A DNA stretch of 64,000 nucleotides from Cinclus cinclus (taxonomy: Eukaryota; Chordata; Aves; Passeriformes; Cinclidae): positions 102,282,229 to 102,346,228 of the forward strand of contig NC_085048.1 of the NCBI RefSeq assembly GCF_963662255.1, in the 5' to 3' direction. The notes beneath the pieces were generated by a model that saw nothing but the letters and a program-made list of their open reading frames with translations, did not search any database and was not told the DNA's origin. Position numbers and translations under genes: made by a program. Below, in pieces: positions 39,801 to 51,100 of this stretch. Every line of letters begins with the position of its first letter. The stretch's first letter is position 1.

Positions 39801-42800
39801 AGTTTCTTTTGAAACGTGTTGATAAGTAGTGAAATACATCTGTTTTCCTTCCTGCCAGAAAAGTTGTCCCTGGTGTCCTCCACCAGTCCATACACAAGTA
39901 CTTCTTAGAGGTGTTTGGAAAGTGGATCTTTGCCTTGCTCTGTGATCAGGATGAGTGAAATGCAGAGACTTCTCACATACAGGGTGGTTTGGTGAAACAA
40001 GGTCCTGGTCTCTGTGGTAGCTGTGAAACATCTGGGTAGTGTTGAAACTGGGTTGTGGATCAGAGTAAAGGTTCTCTTGAGTGAGAGCCTATGTCAGAAA
40101 AGCCCTTCCTGCAGTTCCAGAAGGGACTCAGCTGACCTGGACCATTTTTGATTCCAGCTCCACTTCATTTTCTCTTGTGGATTTCATTTGGGGTTCAACC
40201 CAGAGCACTCTTTGTGGTATATACAGACAATGTATTGTTAACCGTACTCAGATTTTTAACCACTTTTTATTTATTTACCACCATCAGAACATTTTTGGTA
40301 TTACTTTATTTATCAAAAACTTCAAAATCAAAATTCCATGGTCAAAATTTCCTGTCTAAGAATATATAGTAAAATAAGTGCATGGGCTATAAGAGCTGAA
40401 GGGCTCTTGGCCTGCTGGCAGTTATATTCCCCAGAAAAAGGAGTGGCATGCCAGCTGCTGACCCCACAGATCAGAGCACAAAGGTGCACTAGCGCACATT
40501 GGCTGTCTTGTAAAGCCCTCACAACATTCAGGATGCTCTTCTAGTCCCGAGCAGAACATAATCCCCAGTTTGCTGCTCATTCCTTACTTTTCAAAGTGAC
40601 CAGCTGTATTTGCACCAGAACAAGTCTGCAAAGTCTGAAGAGAAGATTCAATTGAAACTCATGAACTGGCACTTGAATTTTCCTCCATAGGAATGTCCTC
40701 CCTTGGCCTAGTCATTGGAAAAGGTGCTTTCTGGATGGGTTATCCTACTCAAAAATGCAGCTCTTTCTGAAAGTGGATAGGAAATCTAATAATTGGAATG
40801 TAGAAGTTATAAATAATGCAAGAATGGAGGTAGAGAGAGAAACTGCTGAGCTGAGCTGAGCTCGTCCCCCAGGTTTTTTCCATCCAAGTCATAGGCATGG
40901 CAAGACATTCCCAGATATCCTAATAATTTCAGGGTCTGTCTTCAACTGACACAGGGAAGACTAAGAGGATGATGAAAGTGTTTTTTAAAAGCAAATGACC
41001 ATGAGCTGCATGAATTTAAATATATGGGAATTCCTTGACTGATTTACTTGGAAGCAGAAAACAGGATGGTGGGTTTAGAAAATGCCCAGCTGATGGTTCA
41101 TAAGATTTTTTGGGTCCTGAGTTACATCTCCTTTGACTGTGTTGGATACAAAGGTGGTTTGTGAGTTGCAGTGAAGCTGTATTTAATTCATGGATCTCTG
41201 GAGCAGCCTATCTCGTGATGTACTTACTGGAGTTGAACCTAGCTCTTACTGCTTAAATACCAACCTTGCCCAGCAGTGCTTAGGGAAAACCACAGACACA
41301 TAACAGAAGAGGTCGAGTACTCTGTGTTTTGCTTAAAAAATAAATAAGTAGTTTAGATCTTTGAGCATTCTTTGAGCTGGGCCCAGTATGTGGAGTTTTA
41401 TTCTCACAGCCCTTGTGGGTGCTCATGCTCTGTGTGTTAACTCCAGACCCTGCTGGATCCCTATAGACTTTCCATTTTGATAGGGATACAGGAATGCTGC
41501 TCCCTGGGAGCTGCTGATGGCTGAGACAGAGCCCTCCTGTCAGCAGCTTGGCAAAATGTGTTTGACATTCTTCAAGTGATGAGGGGAAAAGGAAGGGCAG
41601 TCCCAGTAGGAATTCAATGCTTGCTCCACCCTGAGGAGTTGTGTTTGGTAAGTTTAGTTCTGCTTCTTCTTTGTACTCTTCTTTATTATCTTTCCAAAAC
41701 CAGATACTTTCTATCTCAAATGTCCAGATTTTTTTCTGGTTTAGTCTGTTCATGGTTTGTATATAGTTGATGGTGGGACATGGCCTTCTTTAGATGATGC
41801 TACAGAGGCAATATCTATTCTAGGATGTTCCACAGGGAAGTAGAGAGGCCTAGAGAATCGTACCCCACAGCTCCTGTTATGTGTCTGACCGTGGATGAAA
41901 TCCATATGAAACCTCCTTCTACCCTCTTGGTGTTTTAAGGAGGGTCTTCAAATAATGTTGTCACATCTTGGGTTGTATCCTCAGTTGGATGGAGCTACCT
42001 CAAATTACAGAGGGCAAATTTGAGCCACATATCAATTAAATTATTCTGGAGTCTTTGGGATAAAATGTTGGAGTCCAGATCTTCTGAGTGGCATATGAAA
42101 AACTGGTGAAACTTCATTGCTCCAAGTGTAGAGAAAAGCAGACCAGAAGGTTTCAATGGTCTCTGTTGGAACGGAAAGGTTTGAAATGGAGATTTGTGAT
42201 GTTAAATAAGCTATTTTTGGCCATTTCGAGTTTCTCTGTACCCTTGGTGCCCTTGGCTGTGCTTAGTTGTTGGAATCCTTGTCCCCTGTGGGACATGTGG
42301 TGCTGGGTGTGCACTGGTCACCCCTTCTGACAGCACTCCAGTACAGTGAGACTGTGTCTGTTCTCAGGGAGCAGCACAAACACTTTCTGAAGTTGTTTCA
42401 GTGCTTATTTAATTGTGTACCCATCTCCCAGCTAGTGTGTGATATCCTGGGGACCTCAGAAGGAAAACAAGAGCCTGGAATCCACTCTCAACTGCCTGGA
42501 CTTTGGAGTGCCGGGTTATCTGAGATATGGGAAGCAGACCTCCCTCGTGAAGGACAGGCTGCCTGATTTTAGTGACCTTTGCACACTTTTCCAGCCTGTG
42601 TTAGGAATAAAGAGGCTTCAGTTTTGCCTTGTTTGTGCATTCCTGGAGGGCCCCACACACTGATTGTGGCATTTGGTAGCACAGCCTGTCCTCCCTTTGC
42701 TGTGACCTTTCAGGGAGCTTTGGGCTATTGGGCTCCACATCCTAACGCATGTACAGCCAGAGGAAAAAGCACCAGAGTGGGTTGGTTTGGGAAGCAAAGA

Positions 42801-45800
42801 CAAAGACATGGAACACTCTGGGGCTGGAAAATGCAGAAACAGTGTGGTTCTGTTTGTGGAAGGAAAGATGGGATTCAGAGAGGGGACACTGGTGGTCAAG
42901 GGAGTTACAGCCTTTGCTGAGTTACTGCCTTTATTATTTTGGGATTGGTTCAGCATGTGAAACAACAAGTCAGAACATAAGTGAGTGTGCTGCCCTCTCT
43001 GCCCTGTCAGGACAGGGGGACTCCTGTCCCTAGAGTGGGGACACAGGGGCTGAGCAGGAGAGAGCCTGGAAAGGAAACACCTTGGGCTTCAGGCTGAGAA
43101 ATGGCTGGAATTGGGACATGCATTTTTCAGTCTTCCTAAGCTTTGTGCTCAGGACTTCAGTTTCTCAACCCAAAGTTCTGTACAACTCCTGAGTTTCTAC
43201 ACAGTGTTTCGTAAATACTTGTAGAGTTTAACCTGTGAGGGTGTTTGATGTTCATTTGGCATCCAGCCCTGAGCCTCTCCCAGGGTGACCCTATTGAATC
43301 TGACCAGGCCACTTTGCTCTGTGTGGAAGCTTAGGGTGAGAATCTCACCCTGCTGGGGTGACAAGATGTGGATGGACCCTGAGAGTTCAAAGGAACTTCC
43401 ATTCTCCCAGTTAAACACTGGCTTAAAGTGATATTTTAAAAATCATTAAATGTCTGTTGTGCTGTTGTTAGGAGGGAGCTGAATGTTGCTCAGAATAAAT
43501 GCAATGTTTGGTTACATTTTATCTAAATTTCCCTCTTTTTAGTAATAATCATTGCTCTAAAGTGAAGAGCTGGACTGGTGAGATGGTCTGAGGCATCAGT
43601 AAGGGAGAAGGACTGACTGGGAGAGAAATTATCCTGCAGAGAGGGTAATGGAATTGCTTTCTGTGCTTTGTCCAGCCTTGGTTTCAGAGGGCTACCAGAA
43701 AGGAGGCAGTGTGTAATTTTGGTTTCTTGGAGGTACATATCTGATTTGTGGGATCAGGACAGCATTCTCTTTATCACAGTGGCTGTGTCCCTGCTTGTCA
43801 CCAGACCCATGTGCTCTGGTGACCTGGAGGTGGGAGTGTCTGTGTTCCCTTTTCAATCCTGTCACACAATCAGTGGGAGCTAGAGATGAATTTACAAGTT
43901 ATCTCTAATGCCAAGAAAGCTGCAATAGGTTGGGCTATGTGTTAGCCAGGGAAAAGTCTATTTACATAAGCCATGAGACTATTTGGGGATTGCTGTTCAA
44001 ATGATATTTTCTTCAATCACAGCACCATAAAAATCTCTTGACAATCCTTAGAGTAACATGAATCTAACTACAGCTTAGCGTGTTTCCTGAAAGAATAGTA
44101 ACTCTTGAAAAAAACAGTGTTTACTTTAGAATGTAACTATTAGGAAGCAATTCCAGATGTGTGGTTATGGCAGAATTTCAGGGATTATAGTCATAGCCTG
44201 TTTAGTGAATTACATGATTGCATATAAGAGTAGCCAATGAATTTTTTTAAATTAATTCATTCTTCAGATTGTCTGAATAAAACTGTTTGTTTTCTGTTAT
44301 CTGAGAAACAAACAGAGGAGAATCTGGTCTATTTATGAAAGTAAATACAAAAGGTCTGACCCCGGGATGTGGCCTTTGAAAACAGTCTGAGAAAATGCTC
44401 TTCCTGGTAGCCGATTTTGTTCTTCAAGCCATTTCTTCTTTTTGAAGATAATGCCAACCTCCCGCCCTCAGATTATGCAATAGGTTTGAAGGAATGCTTT
44501 GAAATGAAATGGTTTGATCTCTTTTGTCTCATGAGGTCAGGTCATCTAGCATGGTACCCATGGCAGAAGGCAACAGAGCTATGTTTTATCAATGAGGAAG
44601 ATGTTTGGGAATTTACAGATTTTTCTCGACCCATTGCAGTGGGTCTGTGGATTCAGGGCCTTGAGCAGTTCTGTGATATTTATTATTTCACCCCTGTGCC
44701 TGTTTATCCCTGGAATTGCCTGCTAACATCTCCAAGCCAGGTGCATGCAGCACTGGCAGATGAGTTTAAGAGGACTTGGATTAACTGAGAAACCCCAGTG
44801 CCTCCTTTCTCTGGTTTTATGTGCTATATGACATCCTAGAGCGAGTCTGAACTGTGATTAGTAAAGGAACTGTGACCTGCCATTTCTGAAATGCCTTGCT
44901 CCCAGTGTGTTTATCCAGGCTTGCTTGCAGGATGCTGCTTGGGATGTTGGCAGCTGAAATTCCTGTTACCTCTGGCTCTCTGCAGAAAACATAATTTCTC
45001 TATTAGAGGCGTATCTCAGCTTAAAGCCAGGCCAGGATGTTTAAGTGACAAAGGTTGTTCCTGCTGGAAAATGGGCTTCCCTCTGTCCCTGGTGATCTCG
45101 CTCTGGATGTTGGTGGGTGCTTCATGAAGAGGCTTAAACTAAATCTGTAAATATATGTGTGTTACATGTCTGTGTGTGCTACACACACATGCACAAAGGG
45201 TTTTCAGTGTGGTCCTTCAAGTGCAGGGCTGGTTGAATCATAGGTGGATTACATTCAAGGTCATTAACAGTGAACTCAGCTACACTGGGGGCTCCAGGAA
45301 AATACCAAACCATTTCCCCCTGTTACTCCCTGGCATTTGCTGGTGTTGCTCCTGTCAGATCAGGACACCCTTAACACAGACACAATATGTGCTGCAGGAA
45401 CTCCATCCCTGCAGTCAGGAACCTGCAGGTTCAGCTGGGGCTTGCGTTTATCTTCCCTCCCTGTTCCTGGAGGCACCAGTGGGTTGTGCTGGATCACAGC
45501 TGTAGCAGGACTCAAGAAAAGCTGTTTTCCAGCTTTTCTGCACTCTCTGTAGCTGGGTCTGTCTCTGGAATCAGGATTCCCTTGTATTCTCCTCACCTCA
45601 CTTTGCTCCAAGGTGCTTATTTTTTATCCCTGCAGCGTTTCCCTGCTCCCCCGCTCCACTGTCTCTGTGGCAGGGAGCTGCATCCCAGAAAACGGAGCCA
45701 GCTGTCAGGGAGAGAGGTGCTGCTTTTATTAGACTCAGAACAAGGATGCAGGTTTTCCAGCCCTATAGGTGTGGGACAACAGGTCATTTCATGCTCAATT

Positions 45801-46699
45801 TAGCTTTATCTGGGATAGATTTTGCTTGTTCGATGCTCAGGGTGGGAGAAGCGATGAAGCACAAGTTAGAGTTGAATTTACTCTGGATCGAGTTGTGTGT
45901 GTTTCTAAACAGCAGTGACACAGAAATAAATTAAATCCCATGGCTTGTTCCATCTATATTAAATTACATGTCACTGCATCCCGATTCCGGGGTTACTGAT
46001 TTTTATGGTTGGAGCTGCAGTTTTTCCAGCAGCACATCTTCTCTTGCTTGTGCACTGGTGAATATAGAAAAGATGGGAAATGGTGCTGCCGGCCTGTTCC
46101 CACTCATTGTTTATATGCTGGCTGCTCCGTGGATTTAATTGGAATTAACCGTGATTTCAGCCCGGATCAATGGGAGGGTTTTGTCTAGGGCTGATGCTCA
46201 GTGAGGATCAGCTGGTGAGTGCCGTGCAGAAACGCGGGGCTTAATCCTTGCTCCCGTCTTTGCTCCATGCTTTTGTTTGTTCCTCGCGGCAGGATCCCGA
46301 TTCATGCCCGGCTCCTGGCGGATGCGCCGCGGGAGAATCGTCCCTGCGACCTTCCCCAGAGCCAGCTATCCTCGCCTTCACTCTCTCTATTGGCAGCTTC
46401 CCATGACTAAAGCGATTCCTTCCCACTTTTCGCGAAGGTTGAACACTCGCGCTCAGCCTTCGGTAACAGCTTCTTATGTAACAGCCGCCCCAGCGCGGTT
46501 CCGCTCCCGTTTCTGCGCCAGACACCGGCGTTTGTCCGCGCGGGAACAAGGCACGGCCCTGCCCTGGGGTGCGGACCGGGCACAACCAGCCGGCTCTGAT
46601 ATCCCGGGCCCGGACGGGGAATTAAGGCCGCTGGTGAGCCACGGCGGCCTGTCGCGGTAGAAGTGGATTTATGTCGCGACATACGGGTGGCGGGAGGGG

Positions 46700-46713
46700 C
46701 CGGCAGGTGGCGC
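46700..46713 (+). promoter_or_regulatory. Candidate CTCF core site
   Basis: CCGGCAGGTGGCGC fits the CTCF core consensus CCRSYAGRKGGCRS at every position. It is followed at once by a CGCCATGGCGG palindrome that also resembles YY1 half sites. It sits in the middle of CpG island 2. Binding is inferred. Confidence 0.5.
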
Positions 46714-46933
46714 CATGGCGGCAGGTGGGGAGGGCCGCGAGGGGCCGTGAAGGGCGGTCCCGGTCCCGCCATCAGGGCGGGCTCAGCTCCGTGGGCAGAG
46801 CAAGCCCGGACCTGCCCTGCGCTCCGGGCTGCCGCGGAGGGAAGGTCGGCTGGGTGGCTGCTGTTTTTTATTTTTAAATTTTATTTTAAAATAGGAAAGT
46901 GAGATAAAAGAGAGAGAAGACGAGAGAGGCCGT

Positions 46934-46969
46934 GGGCGGGGCGTCGTGAGGGGAGCGCGCGCCCCGCCC
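46934..46969. promoter_or_regulatory. Inverted pair of Sp1-type GC boxes
   Basis: GGGCGGGGCG at 46934-46943 and its exact reverse complement at 46960-46969 form a 10-base inverted repeat with a 16-base spacer. Paired GC boxes are common just upstream of TATA-less starts. A CAG|GTAAAA donor-like site follows at once. Confidence 0.55.
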
Positions 46970-46990
46970 AGGTAAAAGGCCGGCCCACTG

Positions 46991-47956
46991 GCTTCCCCTT
47001 GTCCACGTATTTAACTGCATTTCTGGTAATTACTGCGTTTAGCAAACGTGAAGTGCGTGTTTCTGTGTTTCCGAGGGTCTCTCTGAGCACTGACTGGTGA
47101 AGGGGATACTCAGCGTTGTTCCCAATACACTCACAGCTGTGTATAACCTCTCTCCCCCTCCTGAGGTGTCTGCTACTCTTATACCTAGTACTGATAAATA
47201 CTATAAAATTAGATATATATAATTATGTATATAAAATTATTACTGATAAAATAAATGGAAATCCTAAACAGAAAAGGGAACAGATATTCAAACAACACCC
47301 TGAAAGAGGAGAACCTTACCCCAAGAGTTGTGTTGGTGAGTGCCCTGTTCTTCCTGTGGACAGTTCAAAGTAATGCATAGTTTAATTGGTTTTATATGAA
47401 TTAGTTAATAAATAAATTGTCAGGACCAGTCACAAAGTCAGCATTTGCATGTGGAGACAGAAATATTTATTCACATACATGTTAAAGGGCTTGCCAAATG
47501 CTTATATGGCTTTTTGGGAATCTGGGGGTTTTTTCATCAGTGTTTGCACCATTTTGTAAAGGTATTGAGGTAATCTTTGTGCTTGAGGTTTTTCTTAGCC
47601 GAGTTATCCAGAGCACCATACGCTTTAGCCAACACTCACAGATCTCTAAAGCAAATGCTTTTGAAAATTACAAATGTGGAAGTGTTTTGCTGCACTATTC
47701 CATCCAGGTTCTGCTTTGTGGAGCTGAACGTGATGATTCTGGATGTGTGTATGCAGCAAAGCTTCTGGCTTTGGTAAAGCACTCACTTTTTTGAGAATAC
47801 TTGTTCTCTGAAGGATTGGTTGGTATCTCACCTGTTCTTGAGCTTGTCTTCAAGTAAGTCATTGATTTTTGAAACCAAAACTCCTGAGCTTTCTGACTTT
47901 CTTCCAATATCTGTGTACCATCAAAACAATTATTTTTCTGTGTTTTTCTTTGGCAG
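46991..47956 (+). other. SPTBN1: Sequence between CpG island 2 and SPTBN1 exon 2
   Basis: A very AT-rich stretch lies at about 47195-47260. A consensus donor TTG|GTGAGT after 47335 could end an untranslated exon started from CpG island 2. The polypyrimidine tract and acceptor for exon 2 are at the right-hand end. Confidence 0.5.
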
Positions 47957-48008
47957 AGGGTATTAGGAAGAATCCGATGGTGAGGAGAGGCTAAGGAGAA
48001 GACTCAGG
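47957..48008 (+). other. SPTBN1: 5' untranslated part of SPTBN1 exon 2, with splice acceptor and a short upstream ORF
   Basis: A pyrimidine-rich run ending TTTTTCTTTGGCAG (AG at 47955-47956) gives a good acceptor, so the exon probably starts at 47957 and is 200 bases long. An AG two bases later is an alternative. The leader has an in-frame stop at 47964-47966, which excludes an N-terminal extension from upstream exons. A five-codon upstream ORF (ATG 47977, stop ending 47994; peptide MVRRG) lies out of frame with the main start, with G at +4 but C at -3. It may slightly lower initiation; this is inference. Confidence 0.85.
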
Positions 48009-48156
48009 ATGACGACAACGGTAGCAACAGATTACGACAACATTGAAATCCAACAGCAGTACAGTGATGTCAACAACCGCTGGGATGTCGACGACTGGGA
48101 CAATGAGAACAGTTCTGCTCGGCTGTTTGAGCGCTCCCGCATCAAGGCACTGGCTG
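48009..48156 (+). CDS. SPTBN1: SPTBN1 (beta-II spectrin), first coding exon of the long isoform
   Basis: This partial coding exon holds 49 codons plus one base. It starts [20 protein letters not shown] and ends RSRIKALA, and from memory it matches the human long-isoform N-terminus throughout. Beta-II spectrin pairs with alpha-II spectrin under the plasma membrane, cross-links actin and binds ankyrins; it also acts as a Smad3/Smad4 adaptor. These residues form the acidic tail just before the first calponin-homology domain of the actin-binding region. The full human protein is about 2364 residues, so only about 2% is here. The donor is CTG|GTAAGC at 48157. The start is secure: an in-frame TAG lies at 47964-47966 in the same exon, and A is at -3. 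The exon ends after the first base of a codon, the same phase as the alternative exon near 61.6 kb. Confidence 0.97.
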
Positions 48157-51100
48157 GTAAGCACTGATATCAGATTTGGGAAAAAAATAATATGGGTAAC
48201 AAAGCCCTCTTTCAAAATACATCCATCTGGAAGCACACAAAATATCTCCATAGTCCTGGAAAGGAGGAATGTGGTAGGTGGAGGTAGTTGTCATGTGGCA
48301 AAGAGTGATGGGACTATATATTCTTTCTGAAATACTTGCTGTCTTCTGCTGAATTCCACTGTCATCAGCAGAGAAATGAGACTGGGTTGGATCTTTACTC
48401 ACTTGAACTGAGATTGCGTTTGATCGTTGCATATTAAAGGCTATGCATTAACCATACTTGTTTATAGAGCAAAGAGATTATGTCATGTCCTCTCAGCTGT
48501 GAGTCACTGCCCTGCAAAGCAATTTTTATGCATTCTGTAAATGATTTCCTGACTTTTATGGTAGCATGCCCACATTTCTGACCTCTGAACAAAATGCCTT
48601 GGCAGCATGAGACAGGTAGAGAAACTAGCTCAAAACTATGCCAAGCATTCTGCTGGTGAAATCTGAGCTCCAGGGATGGTTTTAAACCTGATACTTCAAA
48701 AGATGTTGAGACAGGTTTATTAAATCAGCTGCACTGAGACAAAGGTATCACCTGTTCCATTTGTGATTCCAATGGGGCTGGGTCTGGAGTGCAGCGTGCC
48801 CTTTCTGCTCTCTGCTCTGGCCCTGAGAATGCGTGGGATGCCAAACACCTTTACGTGTCAGGCACAGGCCAGGATCAGGTGGAGAGCTCAGGAACAGGGA
48901 AATTAAGTAGTTCATGGAGGTGGGAAAAGAGCAGATCACATAATTCTTCCTGGGGATAGTAATGCTGTTGACTTAATGGAACTGCTCACAGAGAGGGGAT
49001 GTGTGTTAAATTGTGCTGCCTTTAATTGCAGTAGTTCCCATCACAGTGGGTGTTTGGAGTGACAGGAAAAATGCCTCACCTGGGCCAGGCTGTGCTGAGT
49101 GGGGTCAGAAACAGCTTGCTGTACCTGTGGTGATAGACAAAATGAATCTCAGCTTGGGCTGCTTTATTTTATGTAGTCTTGTTTGAGGAAGAAACTGTGG
49201 TTTACTCCTGCCATGTCAGTGGTAGTAGGTTGTATCCTGCTCCTTGGGTGGGAAATGCTTTTAGTACAAAGCTCATGAGTTGTGTTTGGGTCCCACATCT
49301 TACTTTACTGCAGCTCCTTGGTCCACTTAGTTTTATAGCAAGCAGATCTCCCCACCTGAGTAATGAATAATAAACATGAAACTCTTATTTCAAGGAGAAG
49401 TAATATAAGGAAAGTACTTGAATTATTTAGCTAGCCTAAAACACATACCACTGTCAAAGGAAATAATTTTGCTGAAGATTCGATTCAGATATTTAAACAT
49501 TTTCCCACAGTATGGTGTATTTATTTTTCTTCTGAATAAGCATTACTCATAGTTATTTTCATTTGATACATTTCCATACCTGTAATTCTCTGTGGGTGGT
49601 GCTGAGAATGCTGTGTGCTGCCAAAACTTGGCTTAGCATCCTGCATTGCTGCAGCATTGCCTGAAAGCTTAATCATGGTGCAGGGAGAGAGGAGTAAGGA
49701 GAGGTTTGTATTTCAAATCCAAGGTTATGGTTAAAGGCTGAACTGTGGTACTCCTGACACTGTTCAACATATGTCTGGTGGGTCCTTGCATTGCCCCAGA
49801 AAGGCACTGGCAGGTTTTTAATTGCTGTCCCCTGGAGCTGGGCTGGCAATGATCTCTGTCATTGTCCTCTTTCAGTAGAGACAGGCCTTTCTGGAAAGGT
49901 GTTCTCTGATTCAGCTGTGTGTCACAGGACTAGGCACAATGACCTCTGGGTGAAAGCCTAGTGCACACAGTCAGCTGGGGGATGTCACGAGGTCCTTCTG
50001 GGCTCTGCAACCCCTGCCTTCGGCTGGCTGTTGTACCGTCACTTTCCTCTGGATGAACTTCACTGCTCTCTGAAGCAGAAGTAGTTATGTGCCACCTTTG
50101 GGATCTGGATTTACTGAACACCACTCCAGCCTGGCTTGAGTGAGCACTGGGCACAAGCACTTTTGTGGGCATTAGCACCTTCCCACATCTCCAAGACTGA
50201 GCATCTTCTGACAATACCATTTCTCTCTCCAGAAGTCATGGATGGGTTGTATTTCAAGGCTGCCTGTGGCTGTCCCCTTGCAGTATGTCATTGACAAGAT
50301 ATAACCAAAGACTACCAATGTTCTGCAGTCTATGAGACACTCATGCCTCATTATCCCCTTGTCCTAATATGAAAGGTTTCAAATAAACACACCAGGCACT
50401 GGTTTCTTAAATTTGATCACCAAGGTGCAAGCTGCTCTATTCCAAAGGAAAACAGCTGTGGGCATGTTACACTGCCTGACTAATGGCTCTGTAATCTCTG
50501 TGGGTGCAGGCATCTTCTTTCCATACTCTTCCACAACCTGTGAAGTGCCTCCTTGGTGGAGCTTCCATCTCGTGTTCGTTCTACTTTACTGTAATTGAAG
50601 TGAAACTTACTTTCTTTAAGGTAAAGTAAGGTAAAGAGTGAGGAAATAAGAAGTGAGGTTTGTAGCCAGTCTGATACTCTGCTGTAGGAAGAATGCTGAT
50701 GGCCCCACATTCCACCAGGATGCTGAAATATTTAAACAGCAAAGGCAGGAGGTGGTGGTCAGAATAATTGGTGAGTGGAACAATGTCCTGAAGGAAAGCT
50801 CAGGTAAAGCAGGTATGTTATAATAATAGAAGAACATCAGTGTTGTTAGTACAGCGGCTGATAATTGATGTTATTAAAGTGGTCTGTGTACTATGAAAAC
50901 CAGAATACAAAGGGCTGTTTTGGTTTAAAACTAGTAAATCATCTGGGAACTCAGCTTTCAATCAGAATCCAGATTTGGAGGGATATGCAACCAGATTGTT
51001 TGCCATTCATGTTGGACTAACTCACTCTGCAACTGATATGAGAAGAAGGTAACTGATCCCTCCTTAGCCAGGTAAGGTACCCCACTGTAGGAAATCATCT

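Larger units (their letters stand above)
25137..46199 (+). other. SPTBN1: SPTBN1 intron 1, main part
   Basis: About 21 kb without a recognised gene, RNA or interspersed repeat beyond the homopolymers, small inverted repeat and motif pair listed separately. Longer frames, such as 27085-27837 (opening with TTG) and 44417-44788 (opening with TTG), show no known domain or exon-like context. Confidence 0.6.
46200..46990 (+). promoter_or_regulatory. SPTBN1: CpG island 2: probable alternative promoter of the long SPTBN1 isoform
   Basis: This is a second dense GC/CpG block, ending about 970 bases before the exon carrying the long-isoform ATG. It contains an inverted CCAAT box (ATTGG near 46390), a CTCF-core match at 46700-46713, and GC boxes at 46934-46943 and 46960-46969. 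Candidate donors on the + strand that could join exon 2 are CTG|GTGAGT after 46214, CTG|GTGAGC after 46633, CAG|GTAAAA after 46971 and TTG|GTGAGT after 47335. A role as a second promoter for the long isoform, or as a distal element, is inferred from position and composition. Frames crossing it (for example 46277-46660) look like chance. Confidence 0.6.

Noticed and set aside
44417..44788. 123-codon frame with fairly protein-like composition
   Set aside because: It opens with TTG. I see no known family, and no acceptor-donor pair bounding it that would make it an SPTBN1 exon.
46277..46660. 127-codon frame across CpG island 2
   Set aside because: Arg/Ala/Ser-rich frame typical of GC-rich DNA. 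The opposite strand has equally long frames at the same place.
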